Assembly (NCBI GenBank): GCA_001462245.1
Contig: LIUG01000132.1
Coordinates: 10,396-53,467, forward strand
DNA from: Candidatus Fibrimonas termitidis
GTDB taxonomy: Bacteria > Fibrobacterota > Fibrobacteria > Fibrobacterales > Fibrobacteraceae
DNA: 43,072 nucleotides
Reading direction: 5' to 3'
Shown: piece after piece, positions 14,029 to 23,425 of the stretch
Layout of the letters: every line of letters starts with the position of its first letter
Numbering within the stretch: the first letter of the stretch is position 1
Notes under the pieces: generated by a model
The model's input: the letters and a program-made list of their open reading frames with translations, nothing else
Told to the model about the DNA's origin: nothing
Databases searched by the model: none
Translations under genes and position numbers: made by a program

Positions 14029-16383
14029 ATGGTATTATCAAGCATAATAGCCGAAGAATTGAAAATCGAAGAGCAACGCGTTAAGGTGGCGTTGAAGTTA
14101 ATGGAAGATGGCGGCACCGTGCCGTTTATAGCACGCTATCGCAAAGACCAAACCGATAATCTGGACGAAACCCAGTTGCGCGATATCCAGCACAGAAAGG
14201 AATCCTTGACGGAACTTTCCGAGCGCAAAGAAACGGTTTTGAAAACCATTGAAGAGCTTGGCAAGCTAACCCCTGAGCTAAAGGCTCAGATTGATGCTTG
14301 CCGCGATAAAAACCTGTTGGAAGATATTTACGCTCCGTACAAACCCAAACGCAGCACACGTGCTACAATCGCAAAAGATAAGGGCATGGAACCGCTTGCG
14401 AAAATTATATGGGAACAGGAAGAAACATCCAATTCCGCAGAAATAATCGCTATGCCATTTCTCTCGGAAGAAAAAGGAGTTGCCGACCCTGCAGCCGCAA
14501 TTAAGTTTGCTTTGGATATTTTGGCGGAAGATGTTGCGGACAATACCGAATTTCGCCAGTATCTGCGCACTCAAATTGAGAAACAGGGTAAAATGGTTTC
14601 CAAGGTTAAAAAAGAGTTTGAGGGCAAAGAGAGCAAATTCAAAAACTACTACGATTTTTCGGAGCCTCTGGGCGCAATACCCAGCCACAGAATGCTTGCG
14701 ATGCGGCGCGGCGAAAAAGAAAAGGTTCTGCGTTTGTCCATAGAGGTTGCGGACGAAGCTCTGATAGGTTATCTTTGCGAAAAAGTGATAAAAAGAGATG
14801 GGGTTTGGAAACCGCACTTGGAAGCTATGTGCAGAGACTCTTGGGAACGTTTGCTGAAACCGAGCTTGGAAAGCGAGGTCAGGCTTTTGTTGAAAGAAGC
14901 CGCAGAGAAAGAAGCCTTTAAGGTTTTCACAAAAAATTTGTCGGATATTTTGCTCGCTCCGCCTGCGGGGCACAAGTCTGTTTTGGCTTTGGATCCCGGC
15001 TTTAAGAGCGGAATAAAGGTAGCTGTTTTGGACCCCAATGGCAAGTTCCTGGATCACGGTGTAATATATCCGTTGGAACCGCAGAGAGAGGTTTCAAAAG
15101 CAGCATCATTTCTTTCGGAACTCGTTGAAAAATACGATGTGGATTTGATTTCCATAGGCAACGGCACTGCAAGCCGCGAAACCGATGATTTTATAAAGGA
15201 AATTTCCGCCAAATTGAGGAACAAGAGAGGAGAGCAGCCCTTTGGCGTTATTGTAAATGAATCCGGCGCATCCGTTTACAGCGCAAGCGAATTGGCAATC
15301 AAGGAATTTCCGAAAGAAGATGTGACCACAAGAGGCGCAATTTCCATAGGCCGCCGCCTGCAAGATCCTTTAGCGGAACTGGTGAAGGTGGAAGCGAAAG
15401 CTATTGGTGTTGGGCAGTATCAGCACGACGTGAATCAAAAAGAACTCCAAAAGCGGCTGGACGAAGTTGTGGAAAGTTGCGTGAACAGAGTTGGCGTGGA
15501 TGTGAACAGCGCAAGTACCGCTTTGCTTGGATATGTTTCCGGAGTTAATAAAAATTTGGCCGAGAGCATTGTTAAGCATAGAGACGAACACGGAACATTT
15601 GCAAGCCGTGAGTCGTTAAAAGATATTAAGGGTTTCGGGCAAAAAGCTTTTGAGCAGGCTGCCGGATTTTTGCGCATTCATGAGGCGCAAAATCCTTTAG
15701 ACAACAGCGCAGTTCATCCGGAAAATTACGGCTTGGTCGAGAAGATTGCCGAAAAAGCCGGTTCTCCCTTAAATGAGCTTATAGGCAATGCAAGTGTTTT
15801 ACATTCCCTTTCGGTAAGCGATTTTATAGATACGGAAAACGGGGTAGGAAAAAATACCGTTGAAGACATTTTGGCGGAATTGGAAAAACCCGGCCGCGAC
15901 CCTCGCAAGGAATTTCAATATGCCAAATTCAATCCGAAAATCAAAACGATGCAGGATTTGGTGACGGGCAGTTGGCTGGAGGGTGTTGTAAGCAATGTCA
16001 CGAACTTCGGTGCTTTTGTGGATATTGGAGTTCATCAAGACGGCTTGCTGCATATTTCCGAAATGAGCGAAAATTTTGTGAAGGATGCAAAGACATTTTT
16101 GACCCTTGGCGACGTTGTTAAGGTGAGAGTTGTGTCCGTTGATGCTCCGAACAAACGCATATCGCTTTCCATGAAACAGGAAAGCGAGCGCAAAGTCGGC
16201 GGCAGCAAAGGCATTCCTCAAAAAGTGCCGCCAAAAACGGCAACCCTCGCAGACTTAAAGGCGCGTTTCTCCGGCAAGGGACAAAAGCCCATGCAAAACA
16301 TCCCTAAAAAACCGGCAGCAGCGGCTGTAAAAAGAAGCGACGTTATGGCCAGATTGAAAAACGCGATGAAGGGCGGGTTGTGA
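14029..16383 (+). CDS. tex: Tex-family transcription accessory / RNA-binding protein
   Basis: 784 aa, normal for Tex. The N-terminal helical region contains VPFIARYRKDQT and DIYAPYKPKR. The YqgF/RNase H-like domain is at about 325-450 (VLALDPGFKSGIKVAVLD). Helix-hairpin-helix motifs lie at about 495-555 (GVNKNLAESIVKHRDEHG, LKDIKGFGQKAFEQAAGFL). The C-terminal S1 RNA-binding domain is at about 650-725 (GSWLEGVVSNVTNFGAFVDI, GLLHISEMSENFV), followed by a basic tail. Tex binds structured RNA and affects transcription and stress tolerance; its exact role varies between species. It has a good promoter and ribosome-binding site and ends 6 nt from ruvA, convergently. Confidence 0.95.
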   Translation: MVLSSIIAEELKIEEQRVKVALKLMEDGGTVPFIARYRKDQTDNLDETQLRDIQHRKESLTELSERKETVLKTIEELGKLTPELKAQIDACRDKNLLEDIYAPYKPKRSTRATIAKDKGMEPLAKIIWEQEETSNSAEIIAMPFLSEEKGVADPAAAIKFALDILAEDVADNTEFRQYLRTQIEKQGKMVSKVKKEFEGKESKFKNYYDFSEPLGAIPSHRMLAMRRGEKEKVLRLSIEVADEALIGYLCEKVIKRDGVWKPHLEAMCRDSWERLLKPSLESEVRLLLKEAAEKEAFKVFTKNLSDILLAPPAGHKSVLALDPGFKSGIKVAVLDPNGKFLDHGVIYPLEPQREVSKAASFLSELVEKYDVDLISIGNGTASRETDDFIKEISAKLRNKRGEQPFGVIVNESGASVYSASELAIKEFPKEDVTTRGAISIGRRLQDPLAELVKVEAKAIGVGQYQHDVNQKELQKRLDEVVESCVNRVGVDVNSASTALLGYVSGVNKNLAESIVKHRDEHGTFASRESLKDIKGFGQKAFEQAAGFLRIHEAQNPLDNSAVHPENYGLVEKIAEKAGSPLNELIGNASVLHSLSVSDFIDTENGVGKNTVEDILAELEKPGRDPRKEFQYAKFNPKIKTMQDLVTGSWLEGVVSNVTNFGAFVDIGVHQDGLLHISEMSENFVKDAKTFLTLGDVVKVRVVSVDAPNKRISLSMKQESERKVGGSKGIPQKVPPKTATLADLKARFSGKGQKPMQNIPKKPAAAAVKRSDVMARLKNAMKGGL

Positions 16384-16389
16384 TTTACA

Positions 16390-16980
16390 TCACAAATGCC
16401 TCAACGCTTCGGCAATAAGCTTGCCGGAGTCGGCGCTGCGGCCTAAAGTTTCTGCGGCTTTTTCCACGGCTTTTCTTGCGCCCGGGTCTTTTACCCCAAG
16501 GGTATGCAAAGCGAGCACCGCTTCTTGTTCGGCTAAAGGCAAGGCCAAGGAAGAATTTCCGCCTGCGGTTGCGGAAATGGAAAGGGCTTTATCCTTTAAA
16601 GCGAGCACAAGCATTTCGGATGTTTTTTTGCCTATTCCTTTTATTTTGGAAAGACCGGCGGAATTCTCCGTTGCAATCAAAGAAAGAAAATCGTTGGGCG
16701 AAACAGAACTTAAAATTCTCTGCGCCATCTTCGGGCCAATACCGTTTACCTCTATCATGTTCAAAAAAAGTTCTTTTTCCTGAACATCAGAAAATCCGTA
16801 AAGGGTTAGAGAATCTTCCCGCACAATTAAATGAGTCAACAAGCTTACTTCCGTATTTTCGCTTGGCAGCATCTCGCCGGTGCGTGCGCTTACATTAACG
16901 CCATACCCGACCCCCCCGCACTCAATCACAGCAAGAAGCGGAGTTTTTTGAACCAAAATTCCCCTTAATCTCTCTATCAT
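16390..16980 (-). CDS. ruvA: Holliday junction branch-migration protein RuvA
   Basis: 196 aa from the ATG at 16980 (MIERLRGILVQKTPLLAVIE). This start overlaps the cysS stop as ATGA and gives the usual M-I-x-x-L-x-G beginning; an ATG 6 nt further up is the alternative. The OB-fold domain (about 1-62), the double HhH (EVNGIGPKMAQRILS and IKGIGKKTSEMLVLALKD) and the flexible C-terminal RuvB-binding domain (EAVLALHTLGV) are all present. RuvA tetramers bind four-way junctions and load RuvB. It is the last gene of the dcw-cysS operon; no ruvB or ruvC is adjacent. Confidence 0.95.
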   Translation of the reverse strand: MIERLRGILVQKTPLLAVIECGGVGYGVNVSARTGEMLPSENTEVSLLTHLIVREDSLTLYGFSDVQEKELFLNMIEVNGIGPKMAQRILSSVSPNDFLSLIATENSAGLSKIKGIGKKTSEMLVLALKDKALSISATAGGNSSLALPLAEQEAVLALHTLGVKDPGARKAVEKAAETLGRSADSGKLIAEALRHL

Positions 16981-18389
16981 TTCCATTCCCAGACAGTGTC
17001 GTTTTTGCTGTCTTTGATAATAACTCCAAGATCGAGCAACACATCTCGCAAGCGATCGCTCTCCGCAAAGTCTTTAGCGAAGCGTGCGGTATTCCGCTCT
17101 TTTATCAGAGCCTCTACCTCTGCAATATCTTCCGCAGAACGTTTTAACTTCTCTGTCTTTTTAAGCAAGCAAAGCCCAAGAACGCTATCAAACTCATTTA
17201 TAAGAGCGGCTTTTTCGCTATCGTCCAAAGATAAATCTCCGAGCATTAAATTCAAAACACCTAAGGCACCAGAGGAATTTAAATCGTCTCCTATGTATTC
17301 CCTGAATTTAGAACTCCATTCACGGGCATCAACGCTCTTCACTTCCCCGCTCATTCCAATAAAACGTTCCGTTTTTTTTCGCAAAGAGTTCAGCGATATC
17401 CGAGCATTTTCCATTGCATCCCAACTAAAATTCAAATAATTGCGATAGTGGCTTGTTAAGGAAAAAAGCCTGTAGGCAATAGGATCAAATCCTTTTTCCG
17501 TTAAAAGTTCAAGGGTTAAAAAATCTCCGGTGCTTTTGCTCATCTTTTCGGAATTGTCCCTCAAAAATTCGCCGTGCATCCAAAATCTGGAAAATTGCTT
17601 TTCCGTAGCGCACTCGCTTTGAGCTATTTCGTTTGTATGATGAACTCGAATGTGGTCTGTGCCGCCGCAATGAATGTCTATGGTTTCGCCGAGATGCGCC
17701 ATTGACATAGCGGAGCATTCTATATGCCAACCGGGGAAACCAACACCCCAAGGGCTATCCCATTCCATTGCTCTTTTACGGTCAGTCGGGCTGAATTTCC
17801 ATAGGGCAAAATCCGTTGCGAATTTTTTCTCACCTAGGTCTATGCGTGCTCCGCTTTTTAAACCGGCAATGTCTAAGCGAGCAAAATCCGCGTATTGGGG
17901 GAATTTCAGCGAATCAAAATAAATCCCATCTCCAGTGCGATAAGTGTAGCCTTTTTCTTCCAATTTTTTTATCAGATCAATTTGCTCTTTTATGTGGCCT
18001 GTCGCTTTGCACCAAATAGTCGGCGGCAATATGTTTAAAAGCCTCAAATCTTCTTTGAATTTTTCCGTGTAAAAATCCGCTATTTCCCAAACGCTCTTGC
18101 CCGTACGCTCTGCGCCGACTTCCATTTTGTCTTCGCCCTCGTCTTGATCGCTGGTAAGGTGGCCTACGTCCGTTATGTTTATCACGTGGCGAACTTTAAA
18201 GCCAAAGTATTCAAGGCTTCTGCGAAGCAAATCTTCAAATAGATAGGTGCGCAGGTTGCCTATATGAGCGTAGTGATAAACAGTTGGTCCGCAAGCATAC
18301 ATTCTAACTTCGGGAACATCCTGCGGCAGAGTGAAAATCTCTTTTGTACGGCTTGCGGTGTTATAAAGATAAAGAACTTTTCCCATCAT
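16977..18389 (-). CDS. cysS: Cysteinyl-tRNA synthetase
   Basis: 470 aa class I synthetase charging tRNA-Cys. The HIGH motif appears as HIGN (YHYAHIGNLRTYLFEDLLRR) and KMSKS is intact (DNSEKMSKSTGDFLTLE). Zinc ligands fit: Cys in ACGPTVY, Cys in WHIECSAMS, and the GGTDHIRVHHTNEIAQSE region. The anticodon-binding helical domain follows from about residue 330. The ATG at 18389 overlaps the ftsZ stop (ATGA), so it is coupled to division genes. Confidence 0.96.
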   Translation of the reverse strand: MMGKVLYLYNTASRTKEIFTLPQDVPEVRMYACGPTVYHYAHIGNLRTYLFEDLLRRSLEYFGFKVRHVINITDVGHLTSDQDEGEDKMEVGAERTGKSVWEIADFYTEKFKEDLRLLNILPPTIWCKATGHIKEQIDLIKKLEEKGYTYRTGDGIYFDSLKFPQYADFARLDIAGLKSGARIDLGEKKFATDFALWKFSPTDRKRAMEWDSPWGVGFPGWHIECSAMSMAHLGETIDIHCGGTDHIRVHHTNEIAQSECATEKQFSRFWMHGEFLRDNSEKMSKSTGDFLTLELLTEKGFDPIAYRLFSLTSHYRNYLNFSWDAMENARISLNSLRKKTERFIGMSGEVKSVDAREWSSKFREYIGDDLNSSGALGVLNLMLGDLSLDDSEKAALINEFDSVLGLCLLKKTEKLKRSAEDIAEVEALIKERNTARFAKDFAESDRLRDVLLDLGVIIKDSKNDTVWEWK

Positions 18390-19798
18390 AGTGAAAATCC
18401 TTTTTTAAATAAATCTTCAATAGAAGTTTCTTTTGGCGTTTCCGGAATTTTAGGTTGCACGGGAAGAACCCTGGTACCTGAGGCTGCGGCTACAGCTGCG
18501 GTAGTGCTAGTGGCAATGGGAACGGAAGCGGTAGCGGCTGCGGGAATGGAAGCAGTAGCAACAACGGGGACGGAAGCGGTAGCGGCAACAGGAATGGAAA
18601 CCGCAGATTTATCCACAAAACCGCCGGCCATAACTATCACCTTTGTTTTCCCCTTGTATTCCTCACCGGAACCATTGCCTATTTTTAAAAACTTCTTTAT
18701 CGTATTTTCAGGATCGTTTTCCAGAACACAACTATAATATCCGTCTTTTTTTGTCCAATTAAAAAGTTTTTGGACTTCACTTATAACCTCGTAATGGGTT
18801 CTTTCGGAGTATCCCTGTTCGTAAAACTGATACACCATCAATCTGGAAGCAATTTTACCGGAATGATTTACGAGCAGTTTATCGTTCAACGCTCTGGCGA
18901 GTTCTTTTTTTATCTCTTCCGCATTTGCAGCGGGGGCTTCAACCGTTGTGATAATGGCTTCGCCGCAATCCCTGAGAGTTGAGCAAATATCGGCAAAATC
19001 TATATTTCTCTTTGTGTACTTTGTCACGGTATCCATTATGGATTGCAGCACTATATGAAAACGGGAATCTATCAAGTCATCTGCCTGATCTACGGAAGCA
19101 TTTTCTTGGTCTAAAACATCCAGTATATTTATCATGTCTATAACAACAAGAGCATCTACGTTTTTCTTAAGCTCTTCCATGCCATCCTTTGCCATCTCAC
19201 GTCTGTCGGCTTCTATCCCGGACGGCATTGTGGCAACGCCTATGGTGAGCGCATTCTTTTTTTTGCCTTGAACTTCTTTTGCCGCCTTTGCAACCAGGGG
19301 CGCAACCCCCGTGCCGGTACCACCGCCCATGCCCGTTACAACCAGTGCCAAATCCACGCTTTTAAAGAGTTTTTTGAACTGGTCGTAGTATTTATCGCCC
19401 AATTCTTTGGCCGCTTTCAAATCTCCGCCTGCGCCTAGATAAGAGGAATCCTCGCTCAACGCTATATTGTTCTTAAAACCGTTTTTTTCAAGTTCCTTTA
19501 TTGAACCGCCGTCTGTGTTTATGCCGACAAAATCCACCATTTCGTTTTTTGCATTTTGCGATTTCAAACTCATCAAAATATTTACGCCGCAGGTTCCAAC
19601 TCCGGCAAAGCACACGGATATAGGCCGCCCGTAAGTCTCGCCGGCACTCTCTACTAAAGGTTCGTGTTTTTCTTCTTCATAAGCTTCCATTTGTATTAAA
19701 GGTTCATACTGCCGGTCTCCCGGAGTTTCCGAAATGTCGCTTGCAAATCCGGCATCGCGGCGTATGGTTTGTAAAATTTTGTTCAAGTCTACTGGCAT
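18386..19798 (-). CDS. ftsZ: Cell division protein FtsZ, divergent, with N-terminal extension and repeat linker
   Basis: 470 aa; tubulin-like GTPase that forms the division ring. An unusual extension of about 55 residues precedes the core, which starts ISVCFAGVGTCGVNILMSL where canonical FtsZ has GVGGAGGNAV. The GTP signature GMGGGTGTG is perfect (about residue 155), NTDGGSIKEL replaces the usual NTDxQxL, and the T7 synergy loop is NIDFADICSTL. The linker has four 8-residue repeats (S-[IV]-P-x-x-A-T-A-like, residues 401-432). The end IEDLFKKGFSL stands where the FtsA/ZipA-binding tail (D-I-P-x-F-L) would be. It has its own TATTTT element and a GGAGG site. Confidence 0.92.
   Translation of the reverse strand: MPVDLNKILQTIRRDAGFASDISETPGDRQYEPLIQMEAYEEEKHEPLVESAGETYGRPISVCFAGVGTCGVNILMSLKSQNAKNEMVDFVGINTDGGSIKELEKNGFKNNIALSEDSSYLGAGGDLKAAKELGDKYYDQFKKLFKSVDLALVVTGMGGGTGTGVAPLVAKAAKEVQGKKKNALTIGVATMPSGIEADRREMAKDGMEELKKNVDALVVIDMINILDVLDQENASVDQADDLIDSRFHIVLQSIMDTVTKYTKRNIDFADICSTLRDCGEAIITTVEAPAANAEEIKKELARALNDKLLVNHSGKIASRLMVYQFYEQGYSERTHYEVISEVQKLFNWTKKDGYYSCVLENDPENTIKKFLKIGNGSGEEYKGKTKVIVMAGGFVDKSAVSIPVAATASVPVVATASIPAAATASVPIATSTTAAVAAASGTRVLPVQPKIPETPKETSIEDLFKKGFSL
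18503..18598 (-). repeat. 24-bp tandem repeats (x4) in the ftsZ linker
   Basis: Four consecutive 8-codon units read SIPVAATA, SVPVVATA, SIPAAATA, SVPIATST. The nucleotide sequence is also similar (GGAACGGAAGCGGTAGCGG-like on the plus strand), so copy number could vary by slippage. Confidence 0.8.
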
Positions 19799-19819
19799 TT
19801 AAAACCTCCGGGTCGGGTA

Positions 19820-19825
19820 AAAATA
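19820..19825 (-). promoter_or_regulatory. -10-like TATTTT inside the end of ftsA, for ftsZ
   Basis: Minus strand AAATTTC-TATTTT, then a leader with CCGGAGG before the ATG at 19798. It suggests extra transcription of ftsZ-cysS-ruvA. Confidence 0.4.
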
Positions 19826-19831
19826 GAAATT

Positions 19832-21217
19832 TTATGAAGCTCTGAATATCTTTCCGAAAAAAGACGGCAATTTCGAAGTCTTCTTCTTATCCACAACATT
19901 ACTGGCTATCAGGCTCTGCAAAGCTCCAACTCCGGCAGAAGACATATCGCCCCTTATTTCGCCGTCCCACTTCACAAGTGCCCTTCGCACAGGAATTTCA
20001 AAAACTTCATTAGCCAGTTTTTCTAAACCTTTTAACGGCAATGGGCATTCCAAAACTATGGATTCGGGTTGGCAAAAATCATCATTGCAAATAGTTTGCT
20101 TTATGTCGAGCAACAAACGGCGGAGAGCCTCTCTGGCAAAATAGCACAAAACATGATTGCTAATTGTGAGTCCGGTTTTGCTTCCGTTTTTGCCCGGCAA
20201 ATTGAGCCTGCTGTATTTAATGCTTTCTTTGGTCTCATTTTCCAAAATACAGGATACATATTCAAGCAAACCGGAACAATCATCTGACGATAAAAGATCT
20301 TTTGAATCATCGGAAATTTCGGCATTCATCACCATATTGTAAAATCTTTGCATATATTCGACTCTTTGAGTGAGTTCAAAATCCTGCTCCGTTAATCCGG
20401 GATTTCTGTGGTAGCAAAGACATAAACGCCAAATGGCTTCTTTAAGCTCTCTAAAACCGGTTTCTTTTTTATTCAAATATCTAAGCTCCGAATTATCCCA
20501 TATGGAAAATTCAGACATAAAGTCCGTGATATGAACCAATGCGGTTTTGCCTTCTTTCTCTTTTTTATTTGCAAGCGCAGCGAATTCTTTTTCGCAAGCT
20601 AAAAACACATTTATCTTTTCGCCATCTTCTTTCATAACTTCCAAAAGCCTTGAAAGCATGGGATGCTTGGTTATAAAATAGGCGTTAAAACCGAGATTTC
20701 CGGTTTTTCTGCCTATGGGGTCCATGAGTCTTAAAATCGAATTTTTTTCGGTTAAAATTGTAAAATAAGGGCTTGTGAGGGATTTTATTTTCTCATCGGG
20801 AATCGGAATTTGAAACATCTTTTCCGAGAGTTTGCATTCTTCTATTTTTTTCATATCATTTTCCGTAATATTCTTTGATTCCAAAAACTTAAGGCTGTAA
20901 GGAAAAGATAGAACATCAAAAAAAGCCGCAGAAAGGGTGATCTCCATTACAGGGTCAAAATCATAGCCGGTTTCCTTTTGCCATTCGCTTGTAGTGTTGT
21001 TGAATATTCCCGCTATGGTTTTAATGAGGGCATCGTCAACCTTGTTTTGCGAAATTCCCGGAAAATCTTCAAACTCTTTGGTGTTGAAACTCAGCGCTCC
21101 AATGTCCCAATCGCTCTCCACGCCATTGCGCGGCTGAATATCGTTTGCCTTTGCGAAATTCATGTAAATTCCGCTGTGTCCAAAGTCCAAATTAAGCTTT
21201 GCCCTTTTTGCGCTCAT
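19832..21217 (-). CDS. ftsA: Divergent FtsA-like division actin homologue
   Basis: 461 aa. Assigned mainly by position between ftsQ and ftsZ and by its end, LPSFFGKIFRAS, an amphipathic helix like the FtsA membrane-targeting sequence. The actin-fold signatures are weak: LNLDFGHSGIYMNFA stands for phosphate-1, TALVHITDFMSEFSIWD for phosphate-2 (the usual D-x-G-G/S-x-T is not recognisable) and SSAGVGALQSL for the adenosine motif region. FtsA anchors FtsZ filaments to the membrane. ATP binding may be altered or lost. It starts 2 nt after ftsQ with an AGAGAGG site overlapping the ftsQ end. Confidence 0.7.
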   Translation of the reverse strand: MSAKRAKLNLDFGHSGIYMNFAKANDIQPRNGVESDWDIGALSFNTKEFEDFPGISQNKVDDALIKTIAGIFNNTTSEWQKETGYDFDPVMEITLSAAFFDVLSFPYSLKFLESKNITENDMKKIEECKLSEKMFQIPIPDEKIKSLTSPYFTILTEKNSILRLMDPIGRKTGNLGFNAYFITKHPMLSRLLEVMKEDGEKINVFLACEKEFAALANKKEKEGKTALVHITDFMSEFSIWDNSELRYLNKKETGFRELKEAIWRLCLCYHRNPGLTEQDFELTQRVEYMQRFYNMVMNAEISDDSKDLLSSDDCSGLLEYVSCILENETKESIKYSRLNLPGKNGSKTGLTISNHVLCYFAREALRRLLLDIKQTICNDDFCQPESIVLECPLPLKGLEKLANEVFEIPVRRALVKWDGEIRGDMSSAGVGALQSLIASNVVDKKKTSKLPSFFGKIFRAS

Positions 21218-21218
21218 A

Positions 21219-22034
21219 TTATAACCTCTCTTCCTTTTTAATTGTGTACGCCAACTGTTTGAAACGAAGGTCCAAAACAGCTATGGAATCTATATTCAAA
21301 GCCCGCATATTTCTTGTTAATTGCCTATAATGCTTAAAAGCGGTTTTCCAATAATCGCTTTCCAAGGAAAATTTTGTTTTGAAATCCACGTCATTAAAAA
21401 ACACTGTTATTTGCCTTTCCGCATTGCTTGGAATTAACTGAGAAATCCTGGAATAAAGCAAAACATCATTTTTTCTCATATTGAGCAGAAAATCGGTTGC
21501 CAAAGATATATCGTCTTGATTTTTTGCATCAACCACCGGCAAATCAGCGACATTTGCGCTATATGAATAAATTTTTCCTTTATCCGAATATATAATAGGC
21601 TTAGAACCCGAACTTTGCGGCATAAGCGCAAAAAGCGAACCTGCTTCTTTAAAATACACTTCAAGTTCATAAGGAATCAATTTGACAGAGAACCGTACAT
21701 TTCCGAAAATCATGCTGTCATTTTCCAGGCGAGTGCGAATTTCAGCCGTGTCTTTTATGTAAATTTTATCTTCGTAGCCGTAGCCTATTATATTTCTAAA
21801 CGCATCTTCGGAGAGCCTGTTTAAACTTCTCGGCGTTATTTCTATAGGCATAAACAGCCCTGAGTTTACGCTTGGAATAACATATACAAAAGCCGCAACG
21901 CAAAGCACTGCTAAAATACATAGGCTTGCAATACGTTTTTTGTTTCTTGACAAATAGGTTTTGGCACCTGTTTTTCTTTCTGAAATCCAGCTCTCAATAG
22001 CTTCATCCGTTTTTCTTTTGTGATATCCCAGCAT
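21219..22034 (-). CDS. ftsQ: Cell division protein FtsQ (POTRA domain)
   Basis: 271 aa bitopic protein. A cytoplasmic basic N-terminus is followed by one TM helix (about 35-55, IASLCILAVLCVAAFVYVIP) and a POTRA-like segment (ITPRSLNRLSEDAFRNIIGY, then RTRLENDSMIFGNVRFSVKL). The rest is the FtsQ/DivIB beta domain (ELEVYFKEAGSLFAL, YSDKGKIYSY). In other bacteria FtsQ scaffolds FtsB/FtsL in the divisome. The start overlaps the murC stop by one base (TAATG). Assignment rests on topology, POTRA-like pattern and operon place. Confidence 0.88.
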   Translation of the reverse strand: MLGYHKRKTDEAIESWISERKTGAKTYLSRNKKRIASLCILAVLCVAAFVYVIPSVNSGLFMPIEITPRSLNRLSEDAFRNIIGYGYEDKIYIKDTAEIRTRLENDSMIFGNVRFSVKLIPYELEVYFKEAGSLFALMPQSSGSKPIIYSDKGKIYSYSANVADLPVVDAKNQDDISLATDFLLNMRKNDVLLYSRISQLIPSNAERQITVFFNDVDFKTKFSLESDYWKTAFKHYRQLTRNMRALNIDSIAVLDLRFKQLAYTIKKEERL

Positions 22035-23425
22035 TATGTTATCTCCAGAATTTTTGCGGAAAGCAAAGTTATGTTCCCTGCGCCCATTGTCACTACCAAA
22101 TCTCCATCCTTAATTTCATTAGCTAAAAATTCCAAAACATTTTCCTTTGCGCCCATAAAATGCGCATTTCTATGCCCTCTTGCATGAGCAAAATCAAAAA
22201 TCAGTTTTCCGGAAACGCCTTCTATTGGGTTTTCTCTGGCTCCGTAAATATCGCATATCAAAAGAATATCGCTATTGCCGAAAACGGTCCCGAATTCCTC
22301 TGCATGGTCTCTGGTACGGGAATACAAATGAGGCTGGAACGCTACAATAATGCGTTTATCGGGGAAAGATTCCCTTAATGCGGAAAGGCTTGCAGCAACT
22401 TCGGTCGGGTGGTGAGCGTAATCGTCAAATACCAGCGCACCTCTCGCTTTTCCTTTAAATTCCATTCTTCTTTTAACACCGGCAAATGCCGCAAGAGCTT
22501 TTTTGGAAATTTCCACCGGAATGGATTCCTCCGTTGCAAGAGCAAGAGCGCCGACCGCATTTTGAATATTGTGCCTGCCCAAAAGGCGAATTGAAAATTC
22601 GCCGAGCAATTCACCCCTGCGATAAACGGTGAATTCCGAACCGTTTTCCATATAGCGACAATTTTTGACGCTATAAGCAGCTTGCGGGCTAAAACCATAG
22701 GTAATCACCGGTTTGGTCAATCTTGACAAAACACTCTGGCAACCGATATCATCCAAACACAAAACCACCTGCCCGTAAAAAGGAACCTTGTTTGCAAATT
22801 CAACAAAAGCATTTTTTATATCATCCAAATCCTTGTAAGTGTCCAGATGATCTGCGTCTATATTGGTTATTATCGCCGAACTCGGCATCATTTGCAAAAA
22901 GCTATGGTCAAATTCATCGGATTCGGCAACCAGATAAGAACCCTTTCCTATGGTTGCTCCGGAACCCTTGCCCTGCACAATGCCACCGACTATAACTGTA
23001 GGATCTTCGCCCGCAATTTCCAGAATTGAACCTACCAAAGATGTTGTGCTAGATTTTCCATGCGTTCCCGCTATAGCCAAAGTATATTTCAGCCGCATAA
23101 GCTCACCGAGCATTTCTGCTCTGCGAATAAAAGGAATTCCCAATTCCTTTGCCCGCTGCATTTCCGGATTGTCCATATTAACGGCGGAGGAATAAACCAC
23201 AAGTTCGGCATTGGAAACATTTTCCGCCTCATGGCCTATAAAAATTTTAATGCCGAGATTTTGAAGATAATCGGTCTGAGCGCTCTCTTGCATATCGCTT
23301 CCGCTAACCTCAAATCCGTTGTGATGCAAAAGTTCCGCAATACCGCTCATACCGGCCCCGCCTATCCCTATGAAATAGGTTCTGTGAATGCGATTGTTCG
23401 GTATAAGCCTTCCTAAATCGAGCAT
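22034..23425 (-). CDS. murC: UDP-N-acetylmuramate--L-alanine ligase
   Basis: 463 aa. Adds L-Ala to UDP-MurNAc, the first amino acid of the stem peptide. The UDP-binding Rossmann start is YFIGIGGAGMSGIAELLHHNG, the ATP loop GTHGKSSTTSLVG, then SDEFDHSFL and VFDDYAHHPTEVAASL, all standard Mur ligase motifs. The first 13 nt overlap the murG end. Confidence 0.96.
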   Translation of the reverse strand: MLDLGRLIPNNRIHRTYFIGIGGAGMSGIAELLHHNGFEVSGSDMQESAQTDYLQNLGIKIFIGHEAENVSNAELVVYSSAVNMDNPEMQRAKELGIPFIRRAEMLGELMRLKYTLAIAGTHGKSSTTSLVGSILEIAGEDPTVIVGGIVQGKGSGATIGKGSYLVAESDEFDHSFLQMMPSSAIITNIDADHLDTYKDLDDIKNAFVEFANKVPFYGQVVLCLDDIGCQSVLSRLTKPVITYGFSPQAAYSVKNCRYMENGSEFTVYRRGELLGEFSIRLLGRHNIQNAVGALALATEESIPVEISKKALAAFAGVKRRMEFKGKARGALVFDDYAHHPTEVAASLSALRESFPDKRIIVAFQPHLYSRTRDHAEEFGTVFGNSDILLICDIYGARENPIEGVSGKLIFDFAHARGHRNAHFMGAKENVLEFLANEIKDGDLVVTMGAGNITLLSAKILEIT

